In this document: piece after piece, positions 54,929 through 63,947 of the stretch
Layout: each line of letters starts with the position of its first letter
Numbering within the stretch: the stretch's first letter is position 1
Assembly: GCA_030158665.1 (NCBI GenBank)
Contig: JAOASM010000007.1
Coordinates: forward strand, 151,146-215,145
Reading direction: 5' to 3'
Length of the DNA stretch: 64,000 nt
DNA from: Sediminibacterium sp.
GTDB taxonomy: Bacteria; Bacteroidota; Bacteroidia; Chitinophagales; Chitinophagaceae
The notes under the pieces: model-generated
The model's database searches: none
Told to the model about the DNA's origin: nothing
What the model saw: the letters and a program-made list of their open reading frames with translations, nothing else
Program-made: the position numbers and the translations under genes

Positions 54929-55645
54929 ATGATACAACAGAACATGCAATCAACAGAACAATCAAAACCATTATTAGGGGCAGACAACAATGCACTAGTA
55001 GCTCTTGTGTCCGTGAATTTAATGGTTGCAGTTGCTTATGGCATGACAAGGATGGTGTATTTTTTAGAGGGCATGCCAATGTCCCAATTTTATGATGAAG
55101 TGGTACATCATTTTATGCTATCACCTTATTATCAAGAAGCACTTGAAAAGCCATGGACCTTTTTTATCTACAATTGGTCACACGATCAATTTTGGACCCT
55201 TTGTGGCAACCTCATTTGGTTAACTGTTTTTGGCACTATTTTGCAAAATCAAAAAGCCAACAAACACCTATTCCCTATTTATTTTTATAGTGGCATCCTG
55301 GGTGCTATCGCATTTATTGCAATGGGCGCAGGTATCTCGTTCATGGGCGCAGAATTAAGTATCATGGCCCTGGCCACTGCTGCATTGAGTTTGCAACCCA
55401 ACTATCAACTTAAATTAAGTGGAACTGGAGGCATACCTGTTTGGTTGATATTTGCTGTGTATTTTGTGATACAAGTAGCTACACATTTAACGGGTACGCC
55501 TGTTTTCTTTTTAACATTAAGTGTGGGTGGATTAGTGGGGGTGTTGTATATGTATTTATTGAAAAAGAAAATTGATCTAGGGAATTGGATGCACTTAATT
55601 GTGAAAAAATTCAATGGCTATATGGCGCCAAAAGAAGCGCAATAA
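54929..55645 (+). CDS. Rhomboid-like pseudoprotease lacking catalytic Ser and His
   Basis: 238 aa with several TM helices. KPWTFFIYNWSHDQFWTLCG followed by NLIWLTVFGTILQ aligns with the first rhomboid core of the neighbour (RPWQMITHMFLHGDFGHIL GNMFALWMFG). In place of GASG it has GAELSI (residues 140-145), and in place of AHVGG it has LSVGG, so both catalytic residues are replaced. The Asn of the GN motif is kept. It lies 8 bp after the active gene. This is either an inactive regulator or a partner. The start is ATG at 54929; a GTG at 54911 would overlap the first gene. Confidence 0.72.
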   Translation: MIQQNMQSTEQSKPLLGADNNALVALVSVNLMVAVAYGMTRMVYFLEGMPMSQFYDEVVHHFMLSPYYQEALEKPWTFFIYNWSHDQFWTLCGNLIWLTVFGTILQNQKANKHLFPIYFYSGILGAIAFIAMGAGISFMGAELSIMALATAALSLQPNYQLKLSGTGGIPVWLIFAVYFVIQVATHLTGTPVFFLTLSVGGLVGVLYMYLLKKKIDLGNWMHLIVKKFNGYMAPKEAQ

Positions 55646-55661
55646 AAAATTGAAATACATC

Positions 55662-56777
55662 ATGGCAAAAAAATCACGTATAAGAATTTTTGGTAAAGGC
55701 CTGCTCTTGTCGGTGCATCTTATACTAGTGCTGATGCTATTGTATCCGCAATTTTTTATGCCTGTGGGATGGATTTGGGTAAACGGTTTTTTAAGTTTGC
55801 TTGCCCCTTATATCATTGTACTACACTTATTGTTTTTCTTGATCTGGCTCATAGCAAAACCTATACTATCATTGATTTCTGTAGCAACACTTGCCATTGC
55901 TTATCCCACGCTGTTGGTTTTGTTTGCTTGGCATCCAGGCACCCCATTCCCGCAAAAAAAGAAAGACAATAGCTTGCGCATTACAAGTTTTAATGTGAAG
56001 GAGTTTAACGGAAATACACCCCAACCGATTGGCCATAAATTAAGAACAGAGGACATTGCAGCATCCATTCAAAAATGGGATCCTGATATTATTTGTATGC
56101 AGGAATACAATACAAAAGAGCTAAAGAATGATATTGCGAATCACGCAACTTATTTTGATAAAAAGTATCCGTATTCCTTTTTCTCTAAAGACCATCAAAT
56201 CAACGAAGCCAACTATTTTGCAGGCTGTATCATTTATTCAAAATACAAGATCCTCTACGCCGAAAGGATTCCCTATACCAATCAAGAAAGTTTGATTTAT
56301 GTAGACTTATTAAAAGGAGATGATACCATTCGAGTGTACACCACACACCTGGCTTCGTTTAAATTTAAGCAGCATGATTTTGAGGCAATTGATGCTACTG
56401 CTGATGCCAACAAGGCAGCATTAAAAGCAAAGTATGGCGTGATGCGTAAAATGAAAAAAGCATTTATGATTCGTGCGGTTCAGGCAGCAATCATTCAAGA
56501 ACAATTGGCAAAAAGCCCATATCCAACCCTGTTAACAGGAGATTTTAATGATGTACCAAGTTCTTACACCTACAAACAAATCAAGGGGGAGATGCAGGAT
56601 GCGTTCTTAGTAAAAGGGTTTGGAATTGGAGCAACTTATATGAACCTGTCGCCTACTTTAAGAATAGATTATATCATGGCGGATAAGCGATGGCAGGTGA
56701 AGGGCTGGGAATCGGTGGATGAGAACCTGAGCGACCATCACATGATTATGGCAGACCTTCAATTGATTAAGAATTAG
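55662..56777 (+). CDS. Membrane-anchored endonuclease/exonuclease/phosphatase family protein
   Basis: 371 aa. Three hydrophobic segments near the N-terminus ([19 protein letters not shown] and others to about residue 100) precede an EEP domain: [12 protein letters not shown] (Asn), [11 protein letters not shown] (Glu), [24 protein letters not shown] (Asp/Asn), [11 protein letters not shown] and the closing [12 protein letters not shown] (His). The metal-dependent phosphodiesterase or phosphatase fold is clear; substrate unknown. The frame runs upstream to 55614 inside the rhomboid-like gene, but MAKKSRIR at 55662 is the natural start. Last in the rlmD-rhomboid series. Confidence 0.88.
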   Translation: MAKKSRIRIFGKGLLLSVHLILVLMLLYPQFFMPVGWIWVNGFLSLLAPYIIVLHLLFFLIWLIAKPILSLISVATLAIAYPTLLVLFAWHPGTPFPQKKKDNSLRITSFNVKEFNGNTPQPIGHKLRTEDIAASIQKWDPDIICMQEYNTKELKNDIANHATYFDKKYPYSFFSKDHQINEANYFAGCIIYSKYKILYAERIPYTNQESLIYVDLLKGDDTIRVYTTHLASFKFKQHDFEAIDATADANKAALKAKYGVMRKMKKAFMIRAVQAAIIQEQLAKSPYPTLLTGDFNDVPSSYTYKQIKGEMQDAFLVKGFGIGATYMNLSPTLRIDYIMADKRWQVKGWESVDENLSDHHMIMADLQLIKN

Positions 56778-56801
56778 CCATTCTTTTAGGTAAAATAAAA
56801 T

Positions 56802-56809
56802 TATCTTTG
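56802..56809 (+). promoter_or_regulatory. -7 box (TATCTTTG) of cysS
   Basis: Exact TAnnTTTG match ending 9 nt before the cysS ATG. Confidence 0.6.
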
Positions 56810-56818
56810 TGGTCTACT

Positions 56819-58321
56819 ATGCCACTAAAAATATACAACTCACTTACCCGTCAAAAAGAAGTTTTCGAACCGATTAACGCACCCTATGTGGGGATGTACG
56901 TTTGTGGTCCAACGGTAAGTGGCGAAAGTCATTTAGGACATGCAAGACCATTTATCACTTTTGATGTAGTCTACAGGTATCTTTTACATAAAGGATATAA
57001 AGTACGTTATGTAAGAAACATCACGGATGCTGGACATTTTGAAGAAGAGGGGAAAGTAGCAGAAGATAAAATTGCAACCAAGGCAATTTTAGAAAAACTA
57101 GAACCAATGGAGTTGGTGCAGAAGTATACTAACTTATACCATTGGGCGATGACGCAGTTTAACAATCTGCCACCAAGCATAGAACCCACCGCTACAGGAC
57201 ATATAGTAGAGCAGATAGAAATGATTAAAAAAATCATGGCGGATGGATATGCCTACGAGTCGAATGGTTCTGTTTATTTTGATGTAGTCAAGTACAACGA
57301 TGATTATTCCAAAAAGAATCAACCCTATGGTATTTTAAGTGGCCGCAATATCGAAGAGCAATTAGATACCACAAGAGATTTAGAAAATCAAGAAGAGAAA
57401 AAAAATAAAGTAGATTTTGCTTTATGGAAAAAAGCCCCCATAGAACATATCATGCGCTGGCAAAGTCCATGGGGCGAAGGTTTTCCGGGATGGCATATAG
57501 AGTGTTCTGCCATGGCCACTAAATATTTAGGCAAACAATTTGATCTACACGGCGGCGGAATGGATTTACAATTCCCACACCACGAGTGTGAGATTGCACA
57601 AAGTACTGTTTGCAATCATCAAATGCCAGCACGTTATTGGATGCACAATAATATGATCACCATCAACGGTCGAAAGATGGGCAAGAGTTATAACAATGTG
57701 ATTAAACTGAGTGAATTGTTCGAAGGCAATCACGCAGAATTAACACAAGCGTATGCCCCCATGACGGTGAGGTTTTTTATTTTACAAAGTCAGTACCGTG
57801 GCACATTAGATTTCAGCAATGAAGCTTTGCAGGCATCAGAAAAAGCATTGCGTAGATTCATGGAAGGTTATGAATGGCTACAAGCGCAAAGCTTTAGCAA
57901 TGACACGGTTTCTAAAGACGAAGCGCTAGCAACACAACTAACCACTTGGGTGAAAGAATTAGAACTATTCATGGATGACGATATCAATACGGCAAAAGTG
58001 GTGGCTAATTTATTTGAGATCCTTCCAAGTATTAACTCATTAAAGGATAAGCATATTGCACAAGATGCAGTGGCTGGGTCTGTTTGGAACTTAGTGCAAA
58101 CACAGTTAAAGGTGTTTGTAGAATCTATTTTAGGCCTTAAGGTGGACAAGGGCGCCAATCGACAGCAACTAAATGGTGTGGTGGAGTTATTAATTGAAAT
58201 CAGAAAACAAGCAAAGGCCAATAAAGATTTTGCGACCAGCGATAAAATCAGAAATCAGTTAGCTGCAATGGGTATTCAGCTAAAGGACGAGAAAGATGGA
58301 TCGATGAGCTATAGCTTCTAA
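56819..58321 (+). CDS. cysS: Cysteinyl-tRNA synthetase
   Basis: 500 aa class I aminoacyl-tRNA synthetase. HLGHARPF is the HIGH motif after [28 protein letters not shown] and [18 protein letters not shown] hold the zinc-binding Cys/His that select cysteine; [10 protein letters not shown] corresponds to KMSKS. The C-terminal DALR-type anticodon domain follows. In-frame TTG at 56807 adds four residues that are the -7 box region, so ATG at 56819 is chosen. Its stop overlaps that of the convergent merC-like gene. Confidence 0.97.
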   Translation: MPLKIYNSLTRQKEVFEPINAPYVGMYVCGPTVSGESHLGHARPFITFDVVYRYLLHKGYKVRYVRNITDAGHFEEEGKVAEDKIATKAILEKLEPMELVQKYTNLYHWAMTQFNNLPPSIEPTATGHIVEQIEMIKKIMADGYAYESNGSVYFDVVKYNDDYSKKNQPYGILSGRNIEEQLDTTRDLENQEEKKNKVDFALWKKAPIEHIMRWQSPWGEGFPGWHIECSAMATKYLGKQFDLHGGGMDLQFPHHECEIAQSTVCNHQMPARYWMHNNMITINGRKMGKSYNNVIKLSELFEGNHAELTQAYAPMTVRFFILQSQYRGTLDFSNEALQASEKALRRFMEGYEWLQAQSFSNDTVSKDEALATQLTTWVKELELFMDDDINTAKVVANLFEILPSINSLKDKHIAQDAVAGSVWNLVQTQLKVFVESILGLKVDKGANRQQLNGVVELLIEIRKQAKANKDFATSDKIRNQLAAMGIQLKDEKDGSMSYSF

Positions 58322-58710
58322 TGATCGCAGTCGTCTGCGTGTGCGTGATTGTGCATTCTGCAACTATTGTGGTTGTTGATATGCGCGATGATGATAAAAA
58401 AGGCAGCAGGAAACAACAAATACAGCTCGGCTTCTCTGAATAGCATTCTACAAAACATCAATCCAATCCCTACACTAAATAAGACAATCGGCTTAAAGCT
58501 GTGATGGTGTTTTTTATAGCCATGGTAAAGGGAGTAAGCACCTATTCCAAAAGAAAGCAAAATCATACCAAACTCAAACCTTGGATTGTGCAATACATTG
58601 ATGCCTAATAAAGGAAGGCTACTAAAAAATAAGGGTAATAGGGCACAGTGAATGGCACAGGCCAAAGAAGTTCCAATTCCAATCGCGTCCCAATTCCAAT
58701 TTTTAAACAT
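58318..58710 (-). CDS. MerC-domain membrane protein
   Basis: 130 aa with four hydrophobic segments and the MerC signature [20 protein letters not shown], which includes the paired cysteines. The C-terminus [18 protein letters not shown] is rich in His and Cys and could bind metal. MerC-type proteins of mercury operons import Hg2+; here no other mer gene is near, so a general metal or unknown role is more likely. It overlaps the cysS stop by 4 bp (CTAA). Confidence 0.85.
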   Translation of the reverse strand: MFKNWNWDAIGIGTSLACAIHCALLPLFFSSLPLLGINVLHNPRFEFGMILLSFGIGAYSLYHGYKKHHHSFKPIVLFSVGIGLMFCRMLFREAELYLLFPAAFFIIIAHINNHNSCRMHNHAHADDCDH

Positions 58711-58745
58711 AGTGCAAAGCTAAGCCAATACCCTGAAAATAATAG

Positions 58746-58753
58746 TAACTTTG
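58746..58753 (+). promoter_or_regulatory. -7 box (TAACTTTG) of sco-epimerase
   Basis: Exact TAnnTTTG match, 23 nt before the ATG at 58777. Confidence 0.55.
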
Positions 58754-58776
58754 TGACGCATTTAAAGCAAATCAAG

Positions 58777-59385
58777 ATGTCAAAGAAATTCCTTACTTAT
58801 TTAGTTTTTTTCGCTGTACTTATTGCGGGATTTTATTATTTCTTATTTAGGGGCACAGACAATTGGAAGGTGAAAATGCCCGTTCTAAGCTATGTACAAC
58901 CTTTTTCATTTACCAATCAAGATGGTAAAAAGGTAACCGAGAAAGTGTTGCAGAATAAAATTACAGTGGTGGAGTACTTCTTTACAACCTGTAAAGGCAT
59001 CTGCCCAAAGTTAAATAAGAACATGAAGGAGATCTATTTAGTCTACAAGGACAATCCAGATTTTCAAATATTATCACATACTTGTAATCCAGAAACAGAT
59101 TCTGTTCCGGTATTAAAACGTTATGCAGATTCATTGGAAGTGAACACGGCTAAATGGATTTTCTTAACAGGCCGAAAAGACAGTCTCTATCAAATGGCTC
59201 GAGGTTCTTATTTATTAGATGACCCTAAAAACAATGTGGTGAAAATAGAAGATCAATTTATTCATACACAGTTTTTTGCACTAGTAGATAGAACAGGTAA
59301 AGTGCGTGGTAAAATATACGATGGATTAAAGACCTTGGAAGTAGAGCAATTAAAAGTAGATATTGGTAGATTGATCAAAGAATAA
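58777..59385 (+). CDS. SCO1/SenC family copper-binding thioredoxin-like protein
   Basis: 202 aa, anchored by one N-terminal TM helix (LTYLVFFAVLIAGFYYFLF). The Cu-binding CxxxC is in FFTTCKGICPKLN and the distal His is in EDQFIHTQFFALVD, as in Sco proteins that mature the CuA centre of cytochrome oxidase. The frame continues upstream to 58648 within merC on the other strand, but the ATG at 58777 is preceded by a -7 box. The epimerase gene follows after 10 bp. Confidence 0.92.
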   Translation: MSKKFLTYLVFFAVLIAGFYYFLFRGTDNWKVKMPVLSYVQPFSFTNQDGKKVTEKVLQNKITVVEYFFTTCKGICPKLNKNMKEIYLVYKDNPDFQILSHTCNPETDSVPVLKRYADSLEVNTAKWIFLTGRKDSLYQMARGSYLLDDPKNNVVKIEDQFIHTQFFALVDRTGKVRGKIYDGLKTLEVEQLKVDIGRLIKE

Positions 59386-59395
59386 ATAACTCCGA

Positions 59396-60373
59396 ATGAT
59401 TTTTGTAACAGGTGCAAGTGGGCTAGTGGGATCACATTTAATACAATCCTTATTGGTTAAAGGTAAAAAAGTGCGTGCCCTTTATCGTCAATCTGTGCCT
59501 GTGTTTGCGGGGTCCGATCAATGCGAATGGATCAAGGGTGACATATTAGATCCAATTGGTTTAACAGAAGCATTAGAGGGTGTGGACTATGTATATCATT
59601 GTGCAGCAATTGTTTCTTTTGCACCAGGCGCTGCAGCAAAAATGTTACAATCTAATGTAGAAGGCACAGCGAATGTGGTGAATGCATGTTTGGTTCAACA
59701 GATCAAAAAATTAATTTTTGTTAGCTCGGTAGCCGCATTGGGAAGAATAAGAGAAAACCAAGCGATAGACGAGACCATGAACTGGACACCAGAAACTAGC
59801 AATAGTGTTTATGGACAATCCAAATATTTAGCAGAGTTAGAAGTATGGAGAGCAATGGAAGAAGGATTGCCCATGGCGATAGTGAATCCTGTTATTATTT
59901 TAGGTGCGGGCGATTGGAACAATGGTTCTTCGGGTATTTTTAAATCTGCTTACAATGAATTCCCTTGGTATACAAAAGGCATGAGTGGTTTTGTGGATGT
60001 ATTAGATGTGGTTGATGCAATGCAATTGTTGATGGAGAGTGAGGTCACGGGACAGAGATATGTACTGAGCGCAGACAACCTCTATTATCGCGATTTATTT
60101 AATTCAATTGCCACTGCATTTAATAAGCGCTTGCCCTATAAAAAAGTCACTCCATTTTTGGCGGGTATCGTTTGGAGACTAGAGGCATTAAAGGGTTTAA
60201 TCACCGGCAAAGCACCCTTGTTGACCAAAGAAACAGCTGCTACTGCACAGGCAATTGTCAAATTTAACAATCGAAAATTTTTAGACGCGTTCCCTAATTT
60301 CAAATACAGAAACCTAGAGGAGACCATTCAAAGGGTAGCAGGAGAACTAAAGCAACTGCATCAGCTAGATTAA
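59396..60373 (+). CDS. NAD-dependent epimerase/dehydratase (extended SDR)
   Basis: 325 aa. The N-terminal dinucleotide motif FVTGASGLVGSHLIQSLL matches GxxGxxG; IFVSSVAALGRI supplies the Ser, VYGQSKYLAELEVW the catalytic YxxxK. VNPVIILGAGDW follows, then FVDVLDVVDAMQLLME. It resembles dihydroflavonol-reductase-like or NAD-sugar epimerases; the substrate cannot be deduced. Probably co-transcribed with sco. Its stop overlaps that of lpxD in TTAA. Confidence 0.9.
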   Translation: MIFVTGASGLVGSHLIQSLLVKGKKVRALYRQSVPVFAGSDQCEWIKGDILDPIGLTEALEGVDYVYHCAAIVSFAPGAAAKMLQSNVEGTANVVNACLVQQIKKLIFVSSVAALGRIRENQAIDETMNWTPETSNSVYGQSKYLAELEVWRAMEEGLPMAIVNPVIILGAGDWNNGSSGIFKSAYNEFPWYTKGMSGFVDVLDVVDAMQLLMESEVTGQRYVLSADNLYYRDLFNSIATAFNKRLPYKKVTPFLAGIVWRLEALKGLITGKAPLLTKETAATAQAIVKFNNRKFLDAFPNFKYRNLEETIQRVAGELKQLHQLD

Positions 60374-61317
60374 TCTTCCATCATTTTTTTCCAAAGGGCA
60401 GGAATTCTTTTAATCCAAACATATTCTCTACGCTTGATACTTGCATCTTCTGCAGGGAATCCCATATACACTTTATTGCCATCAAGGGTGTTGGTAACCC
60501 CTGATTGACCAAGTACTACGGCATTTTCACCAATCGTTAATGTTTTACTTACGCCCACTTGACCCCAAAGTGTCACACCAGCTTTAATTTTAACCCCTCC
60601 GGCAACACCCACTTGAGCAGCAATTAAACAATTGGCCTCTAATTGGGTATCATGACCAATATGTACCATATTATCTAGTTTGGAACCCATCCCAATAATG
60701 GTATCACCGCTTACCCCGCGGTCAATGGTACAACCTGCACCAATTTCAGCCTTATCTTCTATAATAACACGTCCACAACTAGGCATTTTCACATACCAAG
60801 ACGGTCTATTTTTTTTAGTATTGTAATAAAACGCATCAGATCCAATTACGGTATTTGCTTGAATCACTACATGGTTTCCAATGATGGTATCCGCTAAAAT
60901 AGTCACCCCTGGATGTAGGATACAATGGTCCCCAATTTGTACATTGGCACCAATAAAAACATTTGGCATCACCACACTGTTTGCACCTATTTTTAAGTCA
61001 GAACTAATTGATTCTGTGCTGATTTTAAATGGCTTAAAGTGATTTACAAGTTTTGCATAGGCATCAAATGGTGCATCACAATACAATAATGTTTTACCTG
61101 CAGGAACGTCCACTTCCTTACTATTAATTAAGATACAAGTGGCTGCGCTATTTAAACAAGTAGCATAATATTTTGGGTGATCAACAAATACAATATCGCC
61201 ATTTTCAACTTGATGTATTTCGTTGATTCCTGTGATTAAAACTTGGTCATTACCAATTATTTCTGCGTTTGTAAAACTAGATAACCATTGTACCGAAACG
61301 GGTGCGGGAAGCTTCAT
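60370..61317 (-). CDS. lpxD: UDP-3-O-acylglucosamine N-acyltransferase
   Basis: 315 aa left-handed beta-helix enzyme of lipid A synthesis, adding the second acyl chain from acyl-ACP to UDP-3-O-acyl-GlcN. The N-terminal uridine-binding domain is at about 1-100; the hexapeptide repeats run 105-280 (LKIGANSVVMPNVFIGANVQ). The catalytic His lies in LDNMVHIGHDTQLEANCLIA. The C-terminal helix (ASIKRREYVWIKRIPALW) binds ACP. The family is usually ~340 aa, so this is a short member. No other lpx genes are near in the window. A minus-strand TACCTTTG box lies at 61339-61346. Confidence 0.9.
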   Translation of the reverse strand: MKLPAPVSVQWLSSFTNAEIIGNDQVLITGINEIHQVENGDIVFVDHPKYYATCLNSAATCILINSKEVDVPAGKTLLYCDAPFDAYAKLVNHFKPFKISTESISSDLKIGANSVVMPNVFIGANVQIGDHCILHPGVTILADTIIGNHVVIQANTVIGSDAFYYNTKKNRPSWYVKMPSCGRVIIEDKAEIGAGCTIDRGVSGDTIIGMGSKLDNMVHIGHDTQLEANCLIAAQVGVAGGVKIKAGVTLWGQVGVSKTLTIGENAVVLGQSGVTNTLDGNKVYMGFPAEDASIKRREYVWIKRIPALWKKMMED

Positions 61318-61338
61318 ATGCGTGTTTTTGAGCTAAAT

Positions 61339-61346
61339 CAAAGGTA
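61339..61346 (-). promoter_or_regulatory. -7 box (TACCTTTG) of lpxD
   Basis: Exact TAnnTTTG match on the minus strand, 21 nt before the lpxD ATG. Confidence 0.55.
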
Positions 61347-61644
61347 ATGCGCCTTTTTTATAAAAAATATTTTTAGTGAAAATAGTTCCCATTGGACAGC
61401 AAAAAATGATCCCTAAAAGTAAAAATAAAATTACACACTAGTACTGATTGAATAAAAAATCAATTCAATGAAATCCTTTATTCATATATGTTTCAGCGAA
61501 ATGAAATTTTTCATTCAACAAATGAAAAACAAAAATACAGCCATCATTTATTTATTTTTAACGCCTCAAAACCTTGCTCCGAATAGTCCATTTGTGGATA
61601 ACCCCGAAAAATTTGTTTACAATTTTTTTTGAATTCGAATAAAG

Positions 61645-61732
61645 TATATTTAATATTGTGATGGGAATTCAATTCCCGTACTTACTAACCCATCTATATA
61701 CGAGGTCCCACAACAGTGGGACTTTGTTTTTT
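61645..61732 (+). ncRNA. Possible small RNA or attenuator upstream of rluE
   Basis: A promoter-like stretch (TATATTTA at 61645-61652 or TAATATTG at 61651-61658, each one mismatch from TAnnTTTG) is followed by a small GGGAA/TTCCC hairpin and then by a terminator-type hairpin with a T-run. The transcript would be about 70 nt. rluE begins 25 nt further on without a second promoter, so it could also be a leader with attenuation. Confidence 0.4.
61705..61732 (+). terminator. Intrinsic terminator-like hairpin before rluE
   Basis: Perfect 7 bp GC-rich stem (GTCCCAC with GTGGGAC, 61705-61711 and 61716-61722) and a 4 nt loop, followed by TTTGTTTTTT. It lies upstream of rluE on the coding strand, which is unusual. 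Confidence 0.65.
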
Positions 61733-61757
61733 AAGTCGCTCAATCAAGTACAATTTC

Positions 61758-62339
61758 ATGGACTATTTTTTAATCTACAAACCTTTTCAAGTACTCTCAC
61801 AATTCACTTCAACAGAAGGCAAGTTGTGTCTAAAAGATATCTTGCATGTACCAACAGATGTGTATCCAGTTGGTAGATTAGATTATGATAGTGAAGGCTT
61901 ATTGTTGATTACAAATGATAAAAGTATCAATCAACAATTATTACATCCACAATTTGCGCATCAACGTACCTATTGGGTACAAGTAGATGGTGCGATTACG
62001 AAAGAAGCATTGGCACAATTAACAAAAGGGGTGTCCATTAATGTGGAGGGTAAAATATATCAAACTAAACCTGCAACACTAGAACAATTACCAGATGATA
62101 TAAAAGTCCCAGATCGTAATCCACCTATTCGATTTAGAAAAAACATTCCAACCAGCTGGGTGTCTATCCAGTTAACGGAGGGCAAGAATCGCCAAGTACG
62201 CAAAATGTTTGCCCAGGTGGGTTTTCCGGTGCTTCGTTTAATTAGGGCAAAATTGGGAAAGTATTCCATTCAGGAGATGCAACCAGGCGATTGCCTTTCT
62301 TTAACTGCAGCGGAAGTTCAGGAAGGCTTCTTTCGCTAA
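61758..62339 (+). CDS. rluE: 23S rRNA pseudouridine synthase, RluE-like
   Basis: 193 aa, no S4 domain, as in the RluE branch of the RsuA/RluB family. YFLIYKPFQVLSQFTSTEGK, then YPVGRLDYDSEGLLLITND with the catalytic Asp (GRLDYDSEG), WVQVDGAITKEAL and LTEGKNRQVRKMFAQVGFPV are family markers. RluE makes pseudouridine 2457 in E. coli; the position here is inferred. The open frame extends upstream to 61716, but ATG at 61758 (MDYFLIYKPF) fits the family. A terminator-like hairpin lies 25 nt before the start. Confidence 0.9.
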   Translation: MDYFLIYKPFQVLSQFTSTEGKLCLKDILHVPTDVYPVGRLDYDSEGLLLITNDKSINQQLLHPQFAHQRTYWVQVDGAITKEALAQLTKGVSINVEGKIYQTKPATLEQLPDDIKVPDRNPPIRFRKNIPTSWVSIQLTEGKNRQVRKMFAQVGFPVLRLIRAKLGKYSIQEMQPGDCLSLTAAEVQEGFFR

Positions 62340-62354
62340 TTGACTGCTAAGTTT

Positions 62355-62362
62355 TACTTTTG
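62355..62362 (+). promoter_or_regulatory. -7 box (TACTTTTG) of lysS
   Basis: Exact TAnnTTTG match, 31 nt before the ATG at 62394, with TTTCG 19 nt upstream as a weak -33 candidate. Confidence 0.55.
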
Positions 62363-62393
62363 CAGTAATCCAATAAAATATCAACAGCATATA

Positions 62394-63914
62394 ATGAGTC
62401 ATTTATCAGAACAGGAAATTATTAGAAGAGAGAAGCTACAAGCTTTAGAAGCAGCGGGAATAGATCCATATCCAGCCGCATTGTACCCTGTTACACACTT
62501 ATCACAGGAAATCAAGGGCCAATTTACAGAGGAAACCAAAGATCAGTTTGCAGCAGTATGTGTAGCTGGACGTATAATGAGTGTCAATGACAAGGGTAAG
62601 GTATTGTTTGTTAAGATTCAGGATGATCAGGGAATTTTCCAACTATATATAAAGAGAGATGAGATTTGCCCAGACGAAGACAAGTCTTATTGGGATATCA
62701 TTACAAAGAATGGTTTAGACCTAGGCGATATCATCGGGGCAACTGGATATGTTTTTACAACTAAAACAGGCGAAACTTCTTTACATGCGTCTACCTTAAC
62801 CTTATTGGCTAAATCATTAAAGCCATTACCGGTTGTTAAAAGAGATGAATCAGGTCAGGTGTTTGATGCAGTAACAGATCCAGAGTTTAGATACCGTCAG
62901 CGCTATGCAGATTTGATCATCAATCCAGAAGTGAAAGATACTTTTACAAAGCGTACCATCTTAATGAATACCATCCGCCAGTTCTTAAATGATCGTGGTG
63001 CATTGGAAGTGGATACGCCCGTATTACAAGCAATACCTGGTGGTGCTGCAGCAAGACCTTTTGTGACGCATCATAATGCATTAGATGTACCATTTTATTT
63101 GCGTATTGCAAATGAATTGTATTTAAAGCGTCTAATTGTAGGTGGATTTGATTGGGTATATGAGTTTAGTAGAAACTTCCGTAACGAAGGGATGGACCGA
63201 ACACATAACCCAGAGTTCACGGTATTAGAATGGTACACAGCCTACAAAGATTATTTCTGGATGATGGAAATTACAGAGCAACTATTTGAAAAAATTGCTT
63301 TGACATTACACGGAACAACAGAATTGAAAGTGGGCGAAAAAACCATCAATTTTAAAGCACCATTTAAGCGCATCAGTATCTTAGATGCAATTAAAGAGAA
63401 TACGGGTATAGATATTAGCGGTATGGATGAAGCAGGATTAAGAGAAGTGTGTAAGCAATTAAAAATAGACGTGCCACCAACGATTGGAAAAGGTAAGTTG
63501 ATTGACGAATTATTTGGCGCTACCAGTGAGCACACCTATGTCCAACCAACTTTTATCATTGACTATCCAGTAGAGATGAGTCCATTGACAAAAAAGCATA
63601 GAACGAAAGAAGGATTGGTAGAGCGATTTGAATTAATGGTGAACGGTAAAGAATTGGCCAATGCTTATTCAGAGTTAAACGATCCTATTGAGCAACGTAA
63701 GCGATTCGAAGATCAATTGGCATTAATGGAAAGAGGAGATGATGAGGCGATGTTTATTGACCACGATTTCTTGAGAGCTTTGGAATATGGCATGCCACCT
63801 ACATCAGGTATTGGTATCGGAATAGATCGTTTGTGTATGATGATGTTGAATCAACCTTCTATTCAAGATGTATTGTTCTTCCCTCAGATGAAACCCGAAT
63901 CCAATCAAGATTAA
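62394..63914 (+). CDS. lysS: Lysyl-tRNA synthetase (class II)
   Basis: 506 aa. OB-fold anticodon domain at the N-terminus (VAGRIMSVNDKGKVLFVKIQ), then the class II core: FRYRQRYADLIINPEVKDTF, motif 2 in FEFSRNFRNEGMDRTHNPEF-type sequence (here YEFSRNFRNEGMDRTHNPEF), and motif 3 GIGIGIDRLCMMMLNQPS. The charged GDDEAMFIDHDFLRALEYGM precedes motif 3. The open frame extends upstream to 62340, but MSHLSEQE at 62394 fits the family. An IS-like sequence begins about 33 bp after the stop. Confidence 0.97.
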   Translation: MSHLSEQEIIRREKLQALEAAGIDPYPAALYPVTHLSQEIKGQFTEETKDQFAAVCVAGRIMSVNDKGKVLFVKIQDDQGIFQLYIKRDEICPDEDKSYWDIITKNGLDLGDIIGATGYVFTTKTGETSLHASTLTLLAKSLKPLPVVKRDESGQVFDAVTDPEFRYRQRYADLIINPEVKDTFTKRTILMNTIRQFLNDRGALEVDTPVLQAIPGGAAARPFVTHHNALDVPFYLRIANELYLKRLIVGGFDWVYEFSRNFRNEGMDRTHNPEFTVLEWYTAYKDYFWMMEITEQLFEKIALTLHGTTELKVGEKTINFKAPFKRISILDAIKENTGIDISGMDEAGLREVCKQLKIDVPPTIGKGKLIDELFGATSEHTYVQPTFIIDYPVEMSPLTKKHRTKEGLVERFELMVNGKELANAYSELNDPIEQRKRFEDQLALMERGDDEAMFIDHDFLRALEYGMPPTSGIGIGIDRLCMMMLNQPSIQDVLFFPQMKPESNQD

Positions 63915-63947
63915 TCCAATGATTTAAATAAAAAAAGGCCACTCAAT

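Larger units (their letters stand above)
61318..61757. other. 440 bp intergenic region between lpxD and rluE
   Basis: AT-rich and without a convincing gene. It holds the lpxD -7 box (61339-61346), an exact DnaA-box 9-mer TTATCCACA on the minus strand (61593-61601), a promoter-like stretch near 61645-61658, a short hairpin (61663-61677) and a terminator (61705-61732). A 72-codon plus-strand frame from 61658 runs through the terminator and overlaps rluE, and is probably not a gene. Confidence 0.7.

Noticed and set aside
61593..61601. Exact DnaA box TTATCCACA upstream of rluE as a possible origin
   Set aside because: Only one box, genes to the left run both ways, and no parS nearby; the 14.8-15.5 kb gap is a better candidate.
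61658..61876. 72-codon plus-strand frame running through the terminator into rluE
   Set aside because: Wrong frame relative to rluE, crosses a terminator, no family features.
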